Translations under genes and position numbers: made by a program
Origin: Actinomycetes bacterium
Lineage (GTDB): Bacteria; Actinomycetota; Actinomycetes; Actinomycetales; Dermatophilaceae
DNA: 64,000 nucleotides
Assembly: GCA_029778715.1 (NCBI GenBank)
Contig: JAKOPT010000027.1
Span: 20,223 to 84,222, forward strand
Direction of reading: 5' to 3'
Shown: one piece after another, positions 44,896-53,402 of the stretch
Layout: each line of letters begins with the position of its first letter
Position numbering within the stretch: the stretch's first letter is position 1
The notes under the pieces: model-generated
Databases searched by the model: none
Told to the model about the DNA's origin: nothing
Seen by the model: the letters and a program-made list of their open reading frames with translations, nothing else

Positions 44896-45572
44896 GCGCC
44901 AGTTCGCGCATCGTCGCTGCGGCCGTCGTGCCGGGCACCTTGCTGCTCTTGCCCGAGTATGCCGGCCGCATCGACCCGATTCCGGCCATCCGGACCGCGG
45001 CGCTCGCGGCCGTCGACGCCGTGGTCACGGCGGCCGACCGGGTCGTCGTGGTCACCGCGGGCGACCGGGAACCGCGGCATACGAAGGGGCCGGCCGGCGC
45101 CCGGGTCGCCGCGACCCTCCTCGGCGAGGCTCCGGCCGAGGTCGTTGTCGTCCCGTGGGATGCCCCGGTGGTCGTATGCCGCGCCCTCGGGGCCGCGATC
45201 ACCGGCGCCGAGGCGAGCGGCGAGGGCGAGGCGGACCAAGCGGGCGGCCGTTGGGGTCTCATCATCGTCGCGGACGGCAGTGCGACGCGCACCGAGAAGG
45301 CGCCGGGGCATTACGACCCGCGGGCGCACGCCTACGACGAGGTGTGGCTCACGGCGTTGCGGGGAGTCGATGTCGACGCGCTCCTGGCTCTCGATGCCGC
45401 GGTCGCCGAGGGCGTGCTGGCCCTGGGCCGCGCCCCGCTCCAGGTGCTCGCCGGAGCGTTCGGCGACGGCGCGGCATACACCTGCGGGGACATCACGACC
45501 GACGATGCGTACGGCGTCCAGCACGCGGTGGCCCTCATCCGCCAGCGACGAAACTCACTCGATTGCTGTTGA
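44892..45572 (+). CDS. Class III extradiol dioxygenase-like protein, function unknown
   Basis: A 226-aa protein resembling the actinobacterial LigB-like (class III extradiol dioxygenase subunit B-like) family. AAAVVPGTLLLLPEYAGRIDPIPAIRTAAL opens the fold, VVVTAGDREPRHTKGPAG contains a possible metal-binding His, and LIIVADGSATRTEKAPGHYDPRAHAYDEVW matches the conserved D-G-S and His regions. A dioxygenase reaction has not been shown for this subgroup. ATG 44892 overlaps the folP2 stop (ATGA). Its 3' end overlaps the convergent deaminase gene by 18 bp. Confidence 0.75.
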   Translation: MSASSRIVAAAVVPGTLLLLPEYAGRIDPIPAIRTAALAAVDAVVTAADRVVVVTAGDREPRHTKGPAGARVAATLLGEAPAEVVVVPWDAPVVVCRALGAAITGAEASGEGEADQAGGRWGLIIVADGSATRTEKAPGHYDPRAHAYDEVWLTALRGVDVDALLALDAAVAEGVLALGRAPLQVLAGAFGDGAAYTCGDITTDDAYGVQHAVALIRQRRNSLDCC

Positions 45573-46064
45573 GGCGGACAACGGGTCGGCGATGGCGTCC
45601 GGGTCGTGCAGGTCGAGCCAGACCAGCGGGCTGTGCCAGTTCGCCTGGTCCTGGGGGAACACGACCCGTGCCAGACCGGCCCCGGCGAGGAGTTTGGCGC
45701 ACGTCGGGCACGGTTGGCAGGTGACGTATGCCGTGCAGCCGCGCAGGTCTCGCCGGGCGTAGAGGAGCGCGTTGGCTTCGGCGTGGACGCTGATGCACCG
45801 ACCGGGCCCCGAGTCGTAGGCGGTGAACTCCTTGAGTTCGTCGTAGGTCAGCAGGCCGCGCGGGCAGGCGCCCTCGAGGCACCCGGGATGCCCGGAGGGG
45901 GCGCCGGTGTAGCCCGTGCCGACGATCCGGTGTCCCTGGTCGACGAGGACGGCGCCGACCTTGCGGCGGCGGCAGTCGCTGCGTTCGGCCACGGCCCGGG
46001 CAATGGCGACGAAGTAGTCGTCCCAGTCCGGGCGCGGGGGGACGGCGGCAGGCGGCATACTCAC
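45555..46064 (-). CDS. Deoxycytidylate deaminase-like zinc deaminase
   Basis: A 169-aa cytidine/dCMP deaminase family protein. DWDDYFVAIARAVAERSDCRRRKVGAVLVDQGHRIVGTGYTG is the N-terminal block. Zinc and catalysis come from CISVHAEANALLYARRDLRG (HAE) and TAYVTCQPCPTCAKLLAGAGLARVVFPQD (PCxxC). This is the ComEB/dCMP deaminase layout, which makes dUMP from dCMP. GTG 46064 (with GACAAT 6 nt upstream) or ATG 46058 are the plausible starts. The ORF-track start at 46172 adds an unrelated leader. Its 3' end overlaps the convergent dioxygenase-like gene. Confidence 0.9.
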   Translation of the reverse strand: MSMPPAAVPPRPDWDDYFVAIARAVAERSDCRRRKVGAVLVDQGHRIVGTGYTGAPSGHPGCLEGACPRGLLTYDELKEFTAYDSGPGRCISVHAEANALLYARRDLRGCTAYVTCQPCPTCAKLLAGAGLARVVFPQDQANWHSPLVWLDLHDPDAIADPLSASTAIE

Positions 46065-46208
46065 GCCGCCATTGTCACGCAGCGACCATGGCAGAACGAA
46101 GGCCCGGGTGGGCGTGGAGCCGCGCCGAGGTGGCCCGGGCGCCGACGGCCTCGGGTCCGCTCGGGACGCCAATTGCGCGGCGAGGGCCCACGTGGACCAC
46201 CGGCGGGG

Positions 46209-47762
46209 TCAGACCGGAAACGGTTGCGACTCGGCCCTCATCCGCTTCTTGTCGAGTTTCCCGACCGAGGTCAGGGGGAGTTGGGCAACGATGTCGACCC
46301 GCTTGGGCACCTTGTACTTGGCCAGGCGCGAGCGACACGCTGCGATGACGTCCGTGCGGACCGTGTCGCCGTCACTCTCGGCCGCGATGGTGACGACAGC
46401 GACGACGGCCTCGCCCCAGTCCGGGTGCGGCACTCCGACGACCGAGGCGGTGACCACCCCGGGCACGGACATGACCACCTGTTCCACTTCGGTGGTGTAG
46501 ACGTTCATGCCGCCGGTGATGATCATGTCCTTCTTGCGATCGAGGAGATAGACGTAGCCGTCGTCGTCCATCCGCCCGATATCGCCGGTACGTAACCACC
46601 CGTCCACGATGGTTTCGGCCGTGGCTTCCGGCAGCCCCAGATAGCCGATCATCGTGTAGGGCGAGGAGGCAACAATTTCGCCCACTTCACCGACCGGAAC
46701 CTCCCGCAACTCGGCCGCATCCGGGGCGACGACCTTGATCCGGCTCATCGCCACCGCCCGCCCGCAACTCTTGAGCCGGGCGCCGTCGTCATCGGCGACG
46801 AGGTGATCGCCCTTGGTGAGCCGAGTCAGGAAGTTGGGCGCCTCCGACTGCCCGTAGAGCTGGGAGAACACCGGACCGAACACGGCCAGCCCCTGCCGAA
46901 GCCGATCCTCGGTGATCGGTGCCGCCCCGTAGACAAGGGTCCGCAGACTGCCGAGATCCAGGGACGATGCCTCGGCGGCGTCGAGGAGCCGGTAGATCAT
47001 CGTGGGCACCATAAACGTGAAGGTGATCTTGTCGTCGGCGATCCGGCGCAGCACCTGCTGCGGGTCGAAGCCGGAGTCCAGCCAGATCGAGGCGCCCTTG
47101 GCCAGCCCGGCCTGTAGGTGGAAGCCCGCACTGTGCGGCAGAGGTGACATGAGGAGCATGCGCTCGTCCTCACCCAGCTCCAACTCGATGATGTGTGCGG
47201 CGATGTTGATCGCCAACCGTTCCTGGGTGTGCATCACGCCCTTGGGCCGGCCCGTGGTCCCTCCGGTGTAGATGACCAGGCCCAGGTCGTCGGGGGCGGG
47301 AGCTGCCGCTAGGCGTGTCTCCGGATGACCCTCGAGAAAGCGCTCCCAGGGAACAACACCGGTCGCGCCACAATGCACCCCGACCACCGTGGCCGCGGGA
47401 GGGGCACCGGCCGTGACGGAGCCCAACAGGCCCGGCCCGGTGAACACCACGGCAACACTGGAGTCGTTGAGGCAGTGGGCGATATCCGAGGGGGAGAGCA
47501 TTTCGTTGAGCGCCACCTTGACCAGCCCGAGGTCCAGAATCGCCAGATCGAGCGCGACGTACTCCACCCCGTTGGGGAGGCACAGCCCGACCCGGTCCCC
47601 CGGGGACAACCCGGCGGCGTGCAGCGCCTGCCCTACTTGGTTGCGCAACCGGGCCAGGGCGGCATACGTCGTGGCGCCCCGCGGGTCGACGATGGCGACC
47701 CGGTCGCCGAACCCGGCGATCTTGTCGCCGACCAGGGTGCGCAAGCTGAGGTGATGATTCAC
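46209..47762 (-). CDS. AMP-dependent acyl/acetoacetyl-CoA ligase
   Basis: A 517-aa ANL-superfamily CoA ligase. DLGLVIYTGGTTGRPKGVMHTQERL is the phosphate-binding A3 motif, QLYGQSEAPNFLTRL the A5 region, DGWLRTGDIGRMDDDGYVYLLDRKKDMIITGGMNVYTTEVE covers A7-A8, and PLTSVGKLDKKRM carries the C-terminal catalytic lysine. It lies last in the ketone-carboxylase operon, 10 bp after the alcohol dehydrogenase, with GAGGGG before GTG 47762. Activation of the carboxylase product (for acetone, acetoacetate to acetoacetyl-CoA) fits the context. Specificity is inferred. Confidence 0.88.
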   Translation of the reverse strand: MNHHLSLRTLVGDKIAGFGDRVAIVDPRGATTYAALARLRNQVGQALHAAGLSPGDRVGLCLPNGVEYVALDLAILDLGLVKVALNEMLSPSDIAHCLNDSSVAVVFTGPGLLGSVTAGAPPAATVVGVHCGATGVVPWERFLEGHPETRLAAAPAPDDLGLVIYTGGTTGRPKGVMHTQERLAINIAAHIIELELGEDERMLLMSPLPHSAGFHLQAGLAKGASIWLDSGFDPQQVLRRIADDKITFTFMVPTMIYRLLDAAEASSLDLGSLRTLVYGAAPITEDRLRQGLAVFGPVFSQLYGQSEAPNFLTRLTKGDHLVADDDGARLKSCGRAVAMSRIKVVAPDAAELREVPVGEVGEIVASSPYTMIGYLGLPEATAETIVDGWLRTGDIGRMDDDGYVYLLDRKKDMIITGGMNVYTTEVEQVVMSVPGVVTASVVGVPHPDWGEAVVAVVTIAAESDGDTVRTDVIAACRSRLAKYKVPKRVDIVAQLPLTSVGKLDKKRMRAESQPFPV

Positions 47763-47772
47763 GGCATACCCC

Positions 47773-48840
47773 TCAGGCGAAGGTGATGAGGGGTTTGACG
47801 ATGCCGTCCTCTTTGTCGGCCATCATCGTGAAGGCCCGCTGCACGTCGGCGAAGGCGAAGCGGTGCGTGGTCATCGGCGTCGGGTCGACCTTGCCGGTCT
47901 CGATGAGGGTGAAGATACGCCGCATCCGGTCGCTGCCTCCGGGGCACAGCCCGGTGCGGATCGTCTTCTCACCCATCCCCAGTCCGAAGGCCATGAGGTC
48001 GAGTTGCAGCGGAGCGGGATTCTCGCCGTGGTAGCCGACATTGGACAGCGTGCCGCCGGCCTTGAGGCAGGCCAGGGCCGCCTCGAAGGTGTGCGGTGCC
48101 CCCAGGGCTTCGATGGTCGCGTCCGCGCCCTGACCACTGGTGAGATCGAGGATCTGCTCCACCACGTCCCCATGGGTGTAGTCGACGACCTCGTCCGCCC
48201 CGAACCGCTTCGACAAGGCGACCCGCTCGGGGAGTGATTCGACGGTGATGATGCGGCCCGCGCCGAGTAGTCGCGCCCCGATCGTCGCCGCCAGGCCCAC
48301 CGCTCCTTGGGCGAACACGACGACCGTGTCCCCGAGAGTGATCTGGGCGTGCTCGGCTCCCATGAACCCGGTGCTCAGCATGTCGCAGGCGTAGACCGCG
48401 GCCTCGTCGGGCACCGAATCCGGGATGGGCGCCAGGTTGGCCTGCGCGGCGGGGACCAGGAAGTACTCGGCCATGTTCCCGTCGACCTGGGCGGTGTACT
48501 TGTAGCCGCCGAGCAACCCGCCGCACTGGGACGACAGACCCCGCTGGCAATAGCTGCACTGCCAACACGGGGTCACCGCGTTGACGGCCACGCGCTGCCC
48601 CTCGGTGAAGCCCGCGACCGCCGACCCCACCGCCGCGACGACCCCGACCGACTCATGTCCGAGGGTGCGCCCGGGCTCGACCGGAAGCGCGCCCCGCACC
48701 GTGTGCACATCGGAGGTGCAGATGAGGGCCGCGGTCGTCTTGACGAGGGCTTCGTTCGGGCCGGGGGTGGGGATCGGCTTGTCCACGATGCTCGTCTCGT
48801 TGAGGCCGAGCATGGTGAAGGTCTGCATCGAAGCGGACAT
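47773..48840 (-). CDS. Zinc-dependent secondary-alcohol dehydrogenase
   Basis: A 355-aa medium-chain dehydrogenase. Catalytic zinc ligands are in CTSDVHTVRG and TLGHESVGVV (GHE). CWQCSYCQRGLSSQCGG has the structural-zinc cysteines. VFAQGAVGLAATIGARLLGAGRIITVES is the NAD(P) Rossmann strand. The CTSDVH site and GYKYTAQVDGNMAEYFLVP are reminiscent of isopropanol/secondary alcohol dehydrogenases. In the operon it would oxidise a secondary alcohol to the ketone used by the carboxylase (inference). ATG 48840 has AAAGGA upstream. The ORF extension to 49068 lies in the thiolase gene. Confidence 0.9.
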   Translation of the reverse strand: MSASMQTFTMLGLNETSIVDKPIPTPGPNEALVKTTAALICTSDVHTVRGALPVEPGRTLGHESVGVVAAVGSAVAGFTEGQRVAVNAVTPCWQCSYCQRGLSSQCGGLLGGYKYTAQVDGNMAEYFLVPAAQANLAPIPDSVPDEAAVYACDMLSTGFMGAEHAQITLGDTVVVFAQGAVGLAATIGARLLGAGRIITVESLPERVALSKRFGADEVVDYTHGDVVEQILDLTSGQGADATIEALGAPHTFEAALACLKAGGTLSNVGYHGENPAPLQLDLMAFGLGMGEKTIRTGLCPGGSDRMRRIFTLIETGKVDPTPMTTHRFAFADVQRAFTMMADKEDGIVKPLITFA

Positions 48841-48941
48841 GGCGGTCGTCCTTTCGTGGTGGGTTGGCGGGGATGGGTATGCCGTCGGGCTGGCCGGCCG
48901 TTTGGACGGCGGGGTCGGGACGGCGGGGCCGGGACGGCGGG

Positions 48942-50108
48942 CTAGGCCACGGCCCCGAGGATGGTGGCGTGGTTGGCCACGGCCAACCCGCCCATGTTGA
49001 ACACCCCGGCCAACCGGGGATTGGGCAGTTGCATGGCACCGGCCGTGCCGGTCAGTTGCATCGCGCACAGGACGTGCTGACTGACGCCGGTAGCACCGAC
49101 GGGATGCCCCTTGGCCTTGAGCCCGCCGGAGCGGTTGACCGGAAGGGGGCCGTCGGCATACACCACGCCCTCGTCCAAGACGGAAACGCCGCGTCCGTTC
49201 GCAGCGAGACCGAGCGCCTCGTAGAGGACGAGTTCGGCGATGGTGAAGCAGTCGTGGAGTTCGATGAGATCGAGGTGGCGCGGGCTGCGCACACCGGCCT
49301 CGTCCAGGGCGCGGCCCCAGGCGGCCCGGGCCCCGGCGAACTCCAGGAGATCACGCCGCGAACGATCGAGGAAGTCACTGGCCTGCCCGATCCCGGCCAC
49401 CCGAACCTGACGCGGGCAGCGGGCGGGGACCGCGGCGTCGGCGGCCAGGACGACCGCGGCCGCGCCGTCACTGACGGGCGAGCAGTCGGTCCGGCGCAGG
49501 GGAGGCGCAACGACCGGATTGGCCGCACTGGTCGTGGCGCAGAACTCCACGGAGAGTTCCCGGTGCAACTGCGCCCACGGGTTGTCCAGGGCGTTGCGAT
49601 GGGCCTTGTGTGCGATCCGGGCCAGCGTGTCGTCGGCGAGACCGTATCGGCCGCGGTATTCGGCAGCGACCTGCCCGAACAGCCCGGCGAACCCCACTGT
49701 CGACTCGGAGCCGGCCAGCGCGAGGTCGGCCCCGAGCAGAGCGGCACCGATCTGCTGTGCCGGCCGGTCCGTCATCTTCTCGGCACCGATGACGAGGACT
49801 TGTCGGGCTCGCCCCGATTCGATGCTTCGGATGCCGTGATGGATCGCGGCGGTGCCGCTGGCGCAGGCGTTTTCGACCCGGATGCAGGGGACGCCGCGCA
49901 GCGTGGGCACGCGCTCCAGGGGCACCGAGGAGGGAAAGGCCAAGGGTTGTAGCCCGGCGTTGTAGGTGGCTACCACCACTTCGTCGATGTCGTGGCCGTC
50001 GAGTTCGGCATGGGTCAGGGCCGATTCGGCGGCGTGGCCGATGAGGTCGACCAGGGAGTCGTCGAGGCGACCGAAACGGGTGTGAGCCCAGCCCACGATG
50101 CTCGTCAT
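48942..50108 (-). CDS. Thiolase (SCP-x/acetyl-CoA acetyltransferase-like)
   Basis: A 388-aa thiolase-fold enzyme. RVENACASGTAAIHHGIRSIESG contains the nucleophilic Cys. IELHDCFTIAELVLYEALGL and GGLKAKGHPVGATGVSQ (GHPxGATG) are the other active-site blocks, and GVFNMGGLAVANHATILG closes the fold. It belongs to the sterol-carrier-x-like branch that includes acetyl-CoA acetyltransferases. In this operon it would cleave the beta-ketoacyl-CoA, giving two acetyl-CoA if the substrate is acetoacetyl-CoA. It starts at ATG 50108, 16 bp after the preceding stop. Confidence 0.92.
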   Translation of the reverse strand: MTSIVGWAHTRFGRLDDSLVDLIGHAAESALTHAELDGHDIDEVVVATYNAGLQPLAFPSSVPLERVPTLRGVPCIRVENACASGTAAIHHGIRSIESGRARQVLVIGAEKMTDRPAQQIGAALLGADLALAGSESTVGFAGLFGQVAAEYRGRYGLADDTLARIAHKAHRNALDNPWAQLHRELSVEFCATTSAANPVVAPPLRRTDCSPVSDGAAAVVLAADAAVPARCPRQVRVAGIGQASDFLDRSRRDLLEFAGARAAWGRALDEAGVRSPRHLDLIELHDCFTIAELVLYEALGLAANGRGVSVLDEGVVYADGPLPVNRSGGLKAKGHPVGATGVSQHVLCAMQLTGTAGAMQLPNPRLAGVFNMGGLAVANHATILGAVA

Positions 50109-50124
50109 CGCTGCGCCACCGGTC

Positions 50125-50922
50125 CTAGCCCAGGGCGGGGAGCCGCTCGAGGACCGACTCCGGGTGGGCATCGGCTGGGATGTGGGTGAGGCGCACGGTG
50201 GCGGCCGAGTCCAGGGTCGTCGCCTCCCCGTCCCAGAACCCGTCGGGCACGACCTGGCCGATCTCGCTGTCGGGCGGGAACTCGATCCCGGTCGAGGTGC
50301 GCAGCCCGATCGACCAGCCCAGGTGGGCCGCCACATTGGTCAGGGCGGTGTAGGTCTCGAGGCGTTCCTCGACCTCCACCTCGACGCCGGCCAGTGCGGC
50401 CGAGGCACGCGCGTCGAGGAGGACCATCTCGATCGGGCAGCCGCCGAGGCGGCCGAGCCACTCGGCCAGGTACAACGAGGCTGAGTCGGCATTGTCCTCG
50501 GAAACCTCGGCTCGTGCCGTCCCTGCCACCTCGTGTGCGCTAGCCAGGAACCGCACCGGGGAGGGCACCGCCAGGGCCACCCGTCGCCGTAGGACGTCGC
50601 CCACCGTCGTCACCGTGACTCGCACGAGGTCCAGTTCGGTCTCGTCGGCGAGCAAGGTCCGCAGCGCATACCCGGTGCGGGTGCGCTCGGCCATCGCCGC
50701 ACACAGTTCCGGGCGGGCCGCAAGCCCGCCGAGCATCATCGCCTCGACATCGACATAGGCCACGTCGGGGTCGAGGAGGGCCTGCACCTGGCGCAGATAG
50801 CCCGCCAATGCCGGCACCTCCCGCCAGGGCACGGGCTGGCCCTGGAGCAGGACGGCACGGCCGTAGTCGCCGTGGTCGATGACGAGTGGGACCGAACGAC
50901 CGCTTGGACTGCTGATGGTCAT
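50125..50922 (-). CDS. Unknown protein inside ketone-carboxylase operon
   Basis: A 265-aa soluble protein with no family I can name. Recognisable stretches are PDVAYVDVEAMMLGGLAARPELC, DLVRVTVTTVGDVLRRRVALAVPSPVRFLASAHEVAG and SASLYLAEWLGRLGGCPIEMVLLDARA. The alternating strand/helix pattern and PSPVRFLA suggest a TIM-barrel-like fold loosely recalling cobalamin-independent methionine synthase/UROD-type proteins, but no zinc triad is evident. ATG 50922 has GGGGAG 4 nt upstream. It follows the large carboxylase subunit and precedes thiolase by 16 bp, so it is in the operon. It could be an accessory subunit like the epsilon chain of acetophenone carboxylase. Confidence 0.7.
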   Translation of the reverse strand: MTISSPSGRSVPLVIDHGDYGRAVLLQGQPVPWREVPALAGYLRQVQALLDPDVAYVDVEAMMLGGLAARPELCAAMAERTRTGYALRTLLADETELDLVRVTVTTVGDVLRRRVALAVPSPVRFLASAHEVAGTARAEVSEDNADSASLYLAEWLGRLGGCPIEMVLLDARASAALAGVEVEVEERLETYTALTNVAAHLGWSIGLRTSTGIEFPPDSEIGQVVPDGFWDGEATTLDSAATVRLTHIPADAHPESVLERLPALG

Positions 50923-51013
50923 GAATCTCCCCAATCTGGGTGCCGGAAGGGTGTGGATGGCTCATCGAGGCCCTCGTGATGAGCGCCTCGTGAGGCAGGT
51001 GGTTGCGGTCACG

Positions 51014-51050
51014 CTGCCGGGCGGTGCTGCGTGGTCAGCCCGCCCGGCAG
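51014..51050. terminator. 11-bp-arm hairpin inside the operon gap
   Basis: CTGCCGGGCGG and CCGCCCGGCAG flank a 15-nt loop, just past the stop of the large carboxylase subunit (minus strand). The position, within the only 142-bp gap of the operon, suggests partial termination or RNA processing that separates carboxylase from downstream enzyme levels. Confidence 0.5.
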
Positions 51051-51064
51051 CCGTGCTCGGGGAC

Positions 51065-53359
51065 TCACGTGAGTCGCTGGACGTCCTCGCCGTACTTGGT
51101 CTCCAACTCGGCGATGCGGGCCTCCAGGGCCGCGATCTTCACCTCGCGCCGGTCGGGCACCATGATGATCGGCAGTTGCTTGAGCGGAGCGGTCACCCGC
51201 TTGGGTCCGTCGATGGTGAACTCGGTTGCGGTGATCTCTTCGACATCACCCCAGGAGCCGTAGTAGAGCAACTCCGCCGGAGGCTCCGGCGTGACGAACT
51301 CGGCGCAGAACTCCTCGAACGGCTTGCCGCGCTGCAACCGGGCCTGGCGGGCCGCCTGCCGGGCCGCCGTGGTGCCCTCCACATCGAGGCGGAAGGTGGC
51401 CGGGTCGTAGACGACCGCGAAGATGTCCTCGGCCACCTTCTGGCTGATCCGGCCCAGTTCGGCATCCCGGACCACCGCGACGGGGTCGCGCTCCAACGGG
51501 TCCCCGTAGCCGCCGCCGGCACCCTGGGAGATCATGTACAACTCGCCGTCCTTGGCGATGTCGAACTGCAACCCCATGTGGGCGGTCAGGTACTTCCCGT
51601 CCTCGAAGGGTCGCTCGTTCATGACCTTCTCGATGGACAGGTCGAACTTGCTGTTGTCGCGGCGGATGTGCTCGTAGACATTGGTGCCCTTGACCATGGC
51701 GAGGGGGTAGGCGCCACAGCCGTACCCGCCGTACATGCCGTAGATGGAGGAGAACTTCGCGCCGGAGGTGACCGTCATGAAGCCCCACTGCGGGGTGCCC
51801 TCGGCGGCCACGATCATCTCGTAGCCCATGCCACCGGTGAACTTCCCGAAGCCCATGTTGTCGCGCACGAGCCGCTTGGAGACCAGTTGCATGAAGGGCA
51901 CTTCCTCCTCCATGACCTCCTGCTCGGCGGTGTCGGCCATCGCGCAGAAGAGCGGCGAGACCGCGTCCTCACCGTCTTTGAACGGCTTGGCCCCACCGGG
52001 CATCCCGTTGAGGTCGGCGCAGAGGTTGCCCACCATGTCACCGTGCTGGGTGATGCCACCCCAGAGGAAGGTGTTGATCTGGTTGAACCAGTTCGCGACC
52101 ACGTTGGAGTACTTGTGCGGCGTCGAGAACGACATCCGCGAGTACATCGCCTGCATTGCCGAGAACCCTCGGAAACTCGCCTGCAGCGACTGACCCATCG
52201 GTGCGTCGTAGGAGGCATCGGCCCAGGTGCCCTCGTCGGAGATGATCTCGATGCAACTCATCGCACTCGTGCAACGCGGCAGGTCGGGCCACCAGAAGGC
52301 CAGGATGGCCTGCATGAACATCGACTTCACCGAACACAACGGGGAGTTGATGGCCCGGTTGAGGATCTCCGGGCCGGTGCCGCGCAGGTCGATGGTCATG
52401 TGGTCGCCCTTGACGGTGATCTTGCAGGCGAACTTGATGAGGATGTTCTCCTTGAGGGTGGAGTCCATGAACTGGTCCATCCGGTAGGTTCCGTCCGGCA
52501 ACTCCGAAATCCGGCGCCGCACCTCGACGTCGACGTCCTCGACCGTGGTCCGCAAGGCACCGACGAAGGTGTCGACGCCAACCTCGTCGATGACCTTGTC
52601 GATGCGCTCCATGATCTTGCGCACCGCAGTGATCTTGACCTTGAGGTCGGCCAACTGGAGTTTGGGGTCCCGCACCGAGTGCTGCAAGAAGGTGAGCAGG
52701 TCCCGGCGCAGGTGGCCGCGTTCGACGATTTTGAACGGGCTCATCCGCAGCCCGTCGTCGAACGGCGTCTCCGAGCCCGACGGCATACCGCCTGGTTCGC
52801 ACGCCCCGTTTTCGCCCTCGTGGATCGTGGCGGCCACCCAGGCGATGACCTGGCCGTCGCGGATGATCGGCATGATCATCGACTGGTCGGTGTTGTGGAT
52901 GTTGCCGAAGCGGGCGTCGTTGTGGATGAACCCGTCGCCCTCATGGATGCCGACGGTCGGCTCGTCCTTCCAGTACTTCATGATGTAGCGGATCGGGTGG
53001 TGAAGGATTGCGCTGAAGGCGATCACGCCATGGCAGGACAGGTAGGCCACGTCTCCGGCGGCGGTGTAGATGGCCGTGGTCAGGTCGCCCCACTTGGCCC
53101 CGGGCGCGGCGCCCTGGGCCTCGCACATCTCGTAGCCCTCGTCGAGAGCGCCGGCGATGCGCTTGCGGATTCGCTCCACCTGGAGCCGGTCCACCCCGGC
53201 GGCCAGGACGATCTCCTCGTGATCCGAGCGCGCCGAGATGGCGTGGTCACGCATGATCTCCGGGTCGGGGCCGAGGAAGAGGGTGGTTTCGTCCATGAAC
53301 TTGTCGACCCACTCCTGCTCCTGAGCAGTGAGGGCGCGGGTCTCGTCGATGGCAGTCAT
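51065..53359 (-). CDS. Acetone carboxylase-type alpha (HyuB-like) subunit
   Basis: A 764-aa subunit of the hydantoinase B/oxoprolinase C-terminal family, closest in layout to acetone carboxylase alpha. EGDGFIHNDARFGNIHNTDQSMIMPI, IAWVAATIHEGENGA, GDHMTIDLRGTGPEILNRAINSPL and GKFTGGMGYEMIVAAEGTPQWGFMTV are characteristic, with AGGGYGDPLERDP near the end. The C-terminus forms a coiled coil (KIAALEARIAELETKYGE). The complex uses ATP and bicarbonate to carboxylate a ketone. ATG 53359 has AAAGGAGAG upstream. It is the fourth gene of the operon. Confidence 0.9.
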   Translation of the reverse strand: MTAIDETRALTAQEQEWVDKFMDETTLFLGPDPEIMRDHAISARSDHEEIVLAAGVDRLQVERIRKRIAGALDEGYEMCEAQGAAPGAKWGDLTTAIYTAAGDVAYLSCHGVIAFSAILHHPIRYIMKYWKDEPTVGIHEGDGFIHNDARFGNIHNTDQSMIMPIIRDGQVIAWVAATIHEGENGACEPGGMPSGSETPFDDGLRMSPFKIVERGHLRRDLLTFLQHSVRDPKLQLADLKVKITAVRKIMERIDKVIDEVGVDTFVGALRTTVEDVDVEVRRRISELPDGTYRMDQFMDSTLKENILIKFACKITVKGDHMTIDLRGTGPEILNRAINSPLCSVKSMFMQAILAFWWPDLPRCTSAMSCIEIISDEGTWADASYDAPMGQSLQASFRGFSAMQAMYSRMSFSTPHKYSNVVANWFNQINTFLWGGITQHGDMVGNLCADLNGMPGGAKPFKDGEDAVSPLFCAMADTAEQEVMEEEVPFMQLVSKRLVRDNMGFGKFTGGMGYEMIVAAEGTPQWGFMTVTSGAKFSSIYGMYGGYGCGAYPLAMVKGTNVYEHIRRDNSKFDLSIEKVMNERPFEDGKYLTAHMGLQFDIAKDGELYMISQGAGGGYGDPLERDPVAVVRDAELGRISQKVAEDIFAVVYDPATFRLDVEGTTAARQAARQARLQRGKPFEEFCAEFVTPEPPAELLYYGSWGDVEEITATEFTIDGPKRVTAPLKQLPIIMVPDRREVKIAALEARIAELETKYGEDVQRLT

Positions 53360-53402
53360 GTCGGTTCTCTCCTTTGAGAATTGGGTATGCCGCGTGGTCC
53401 GG

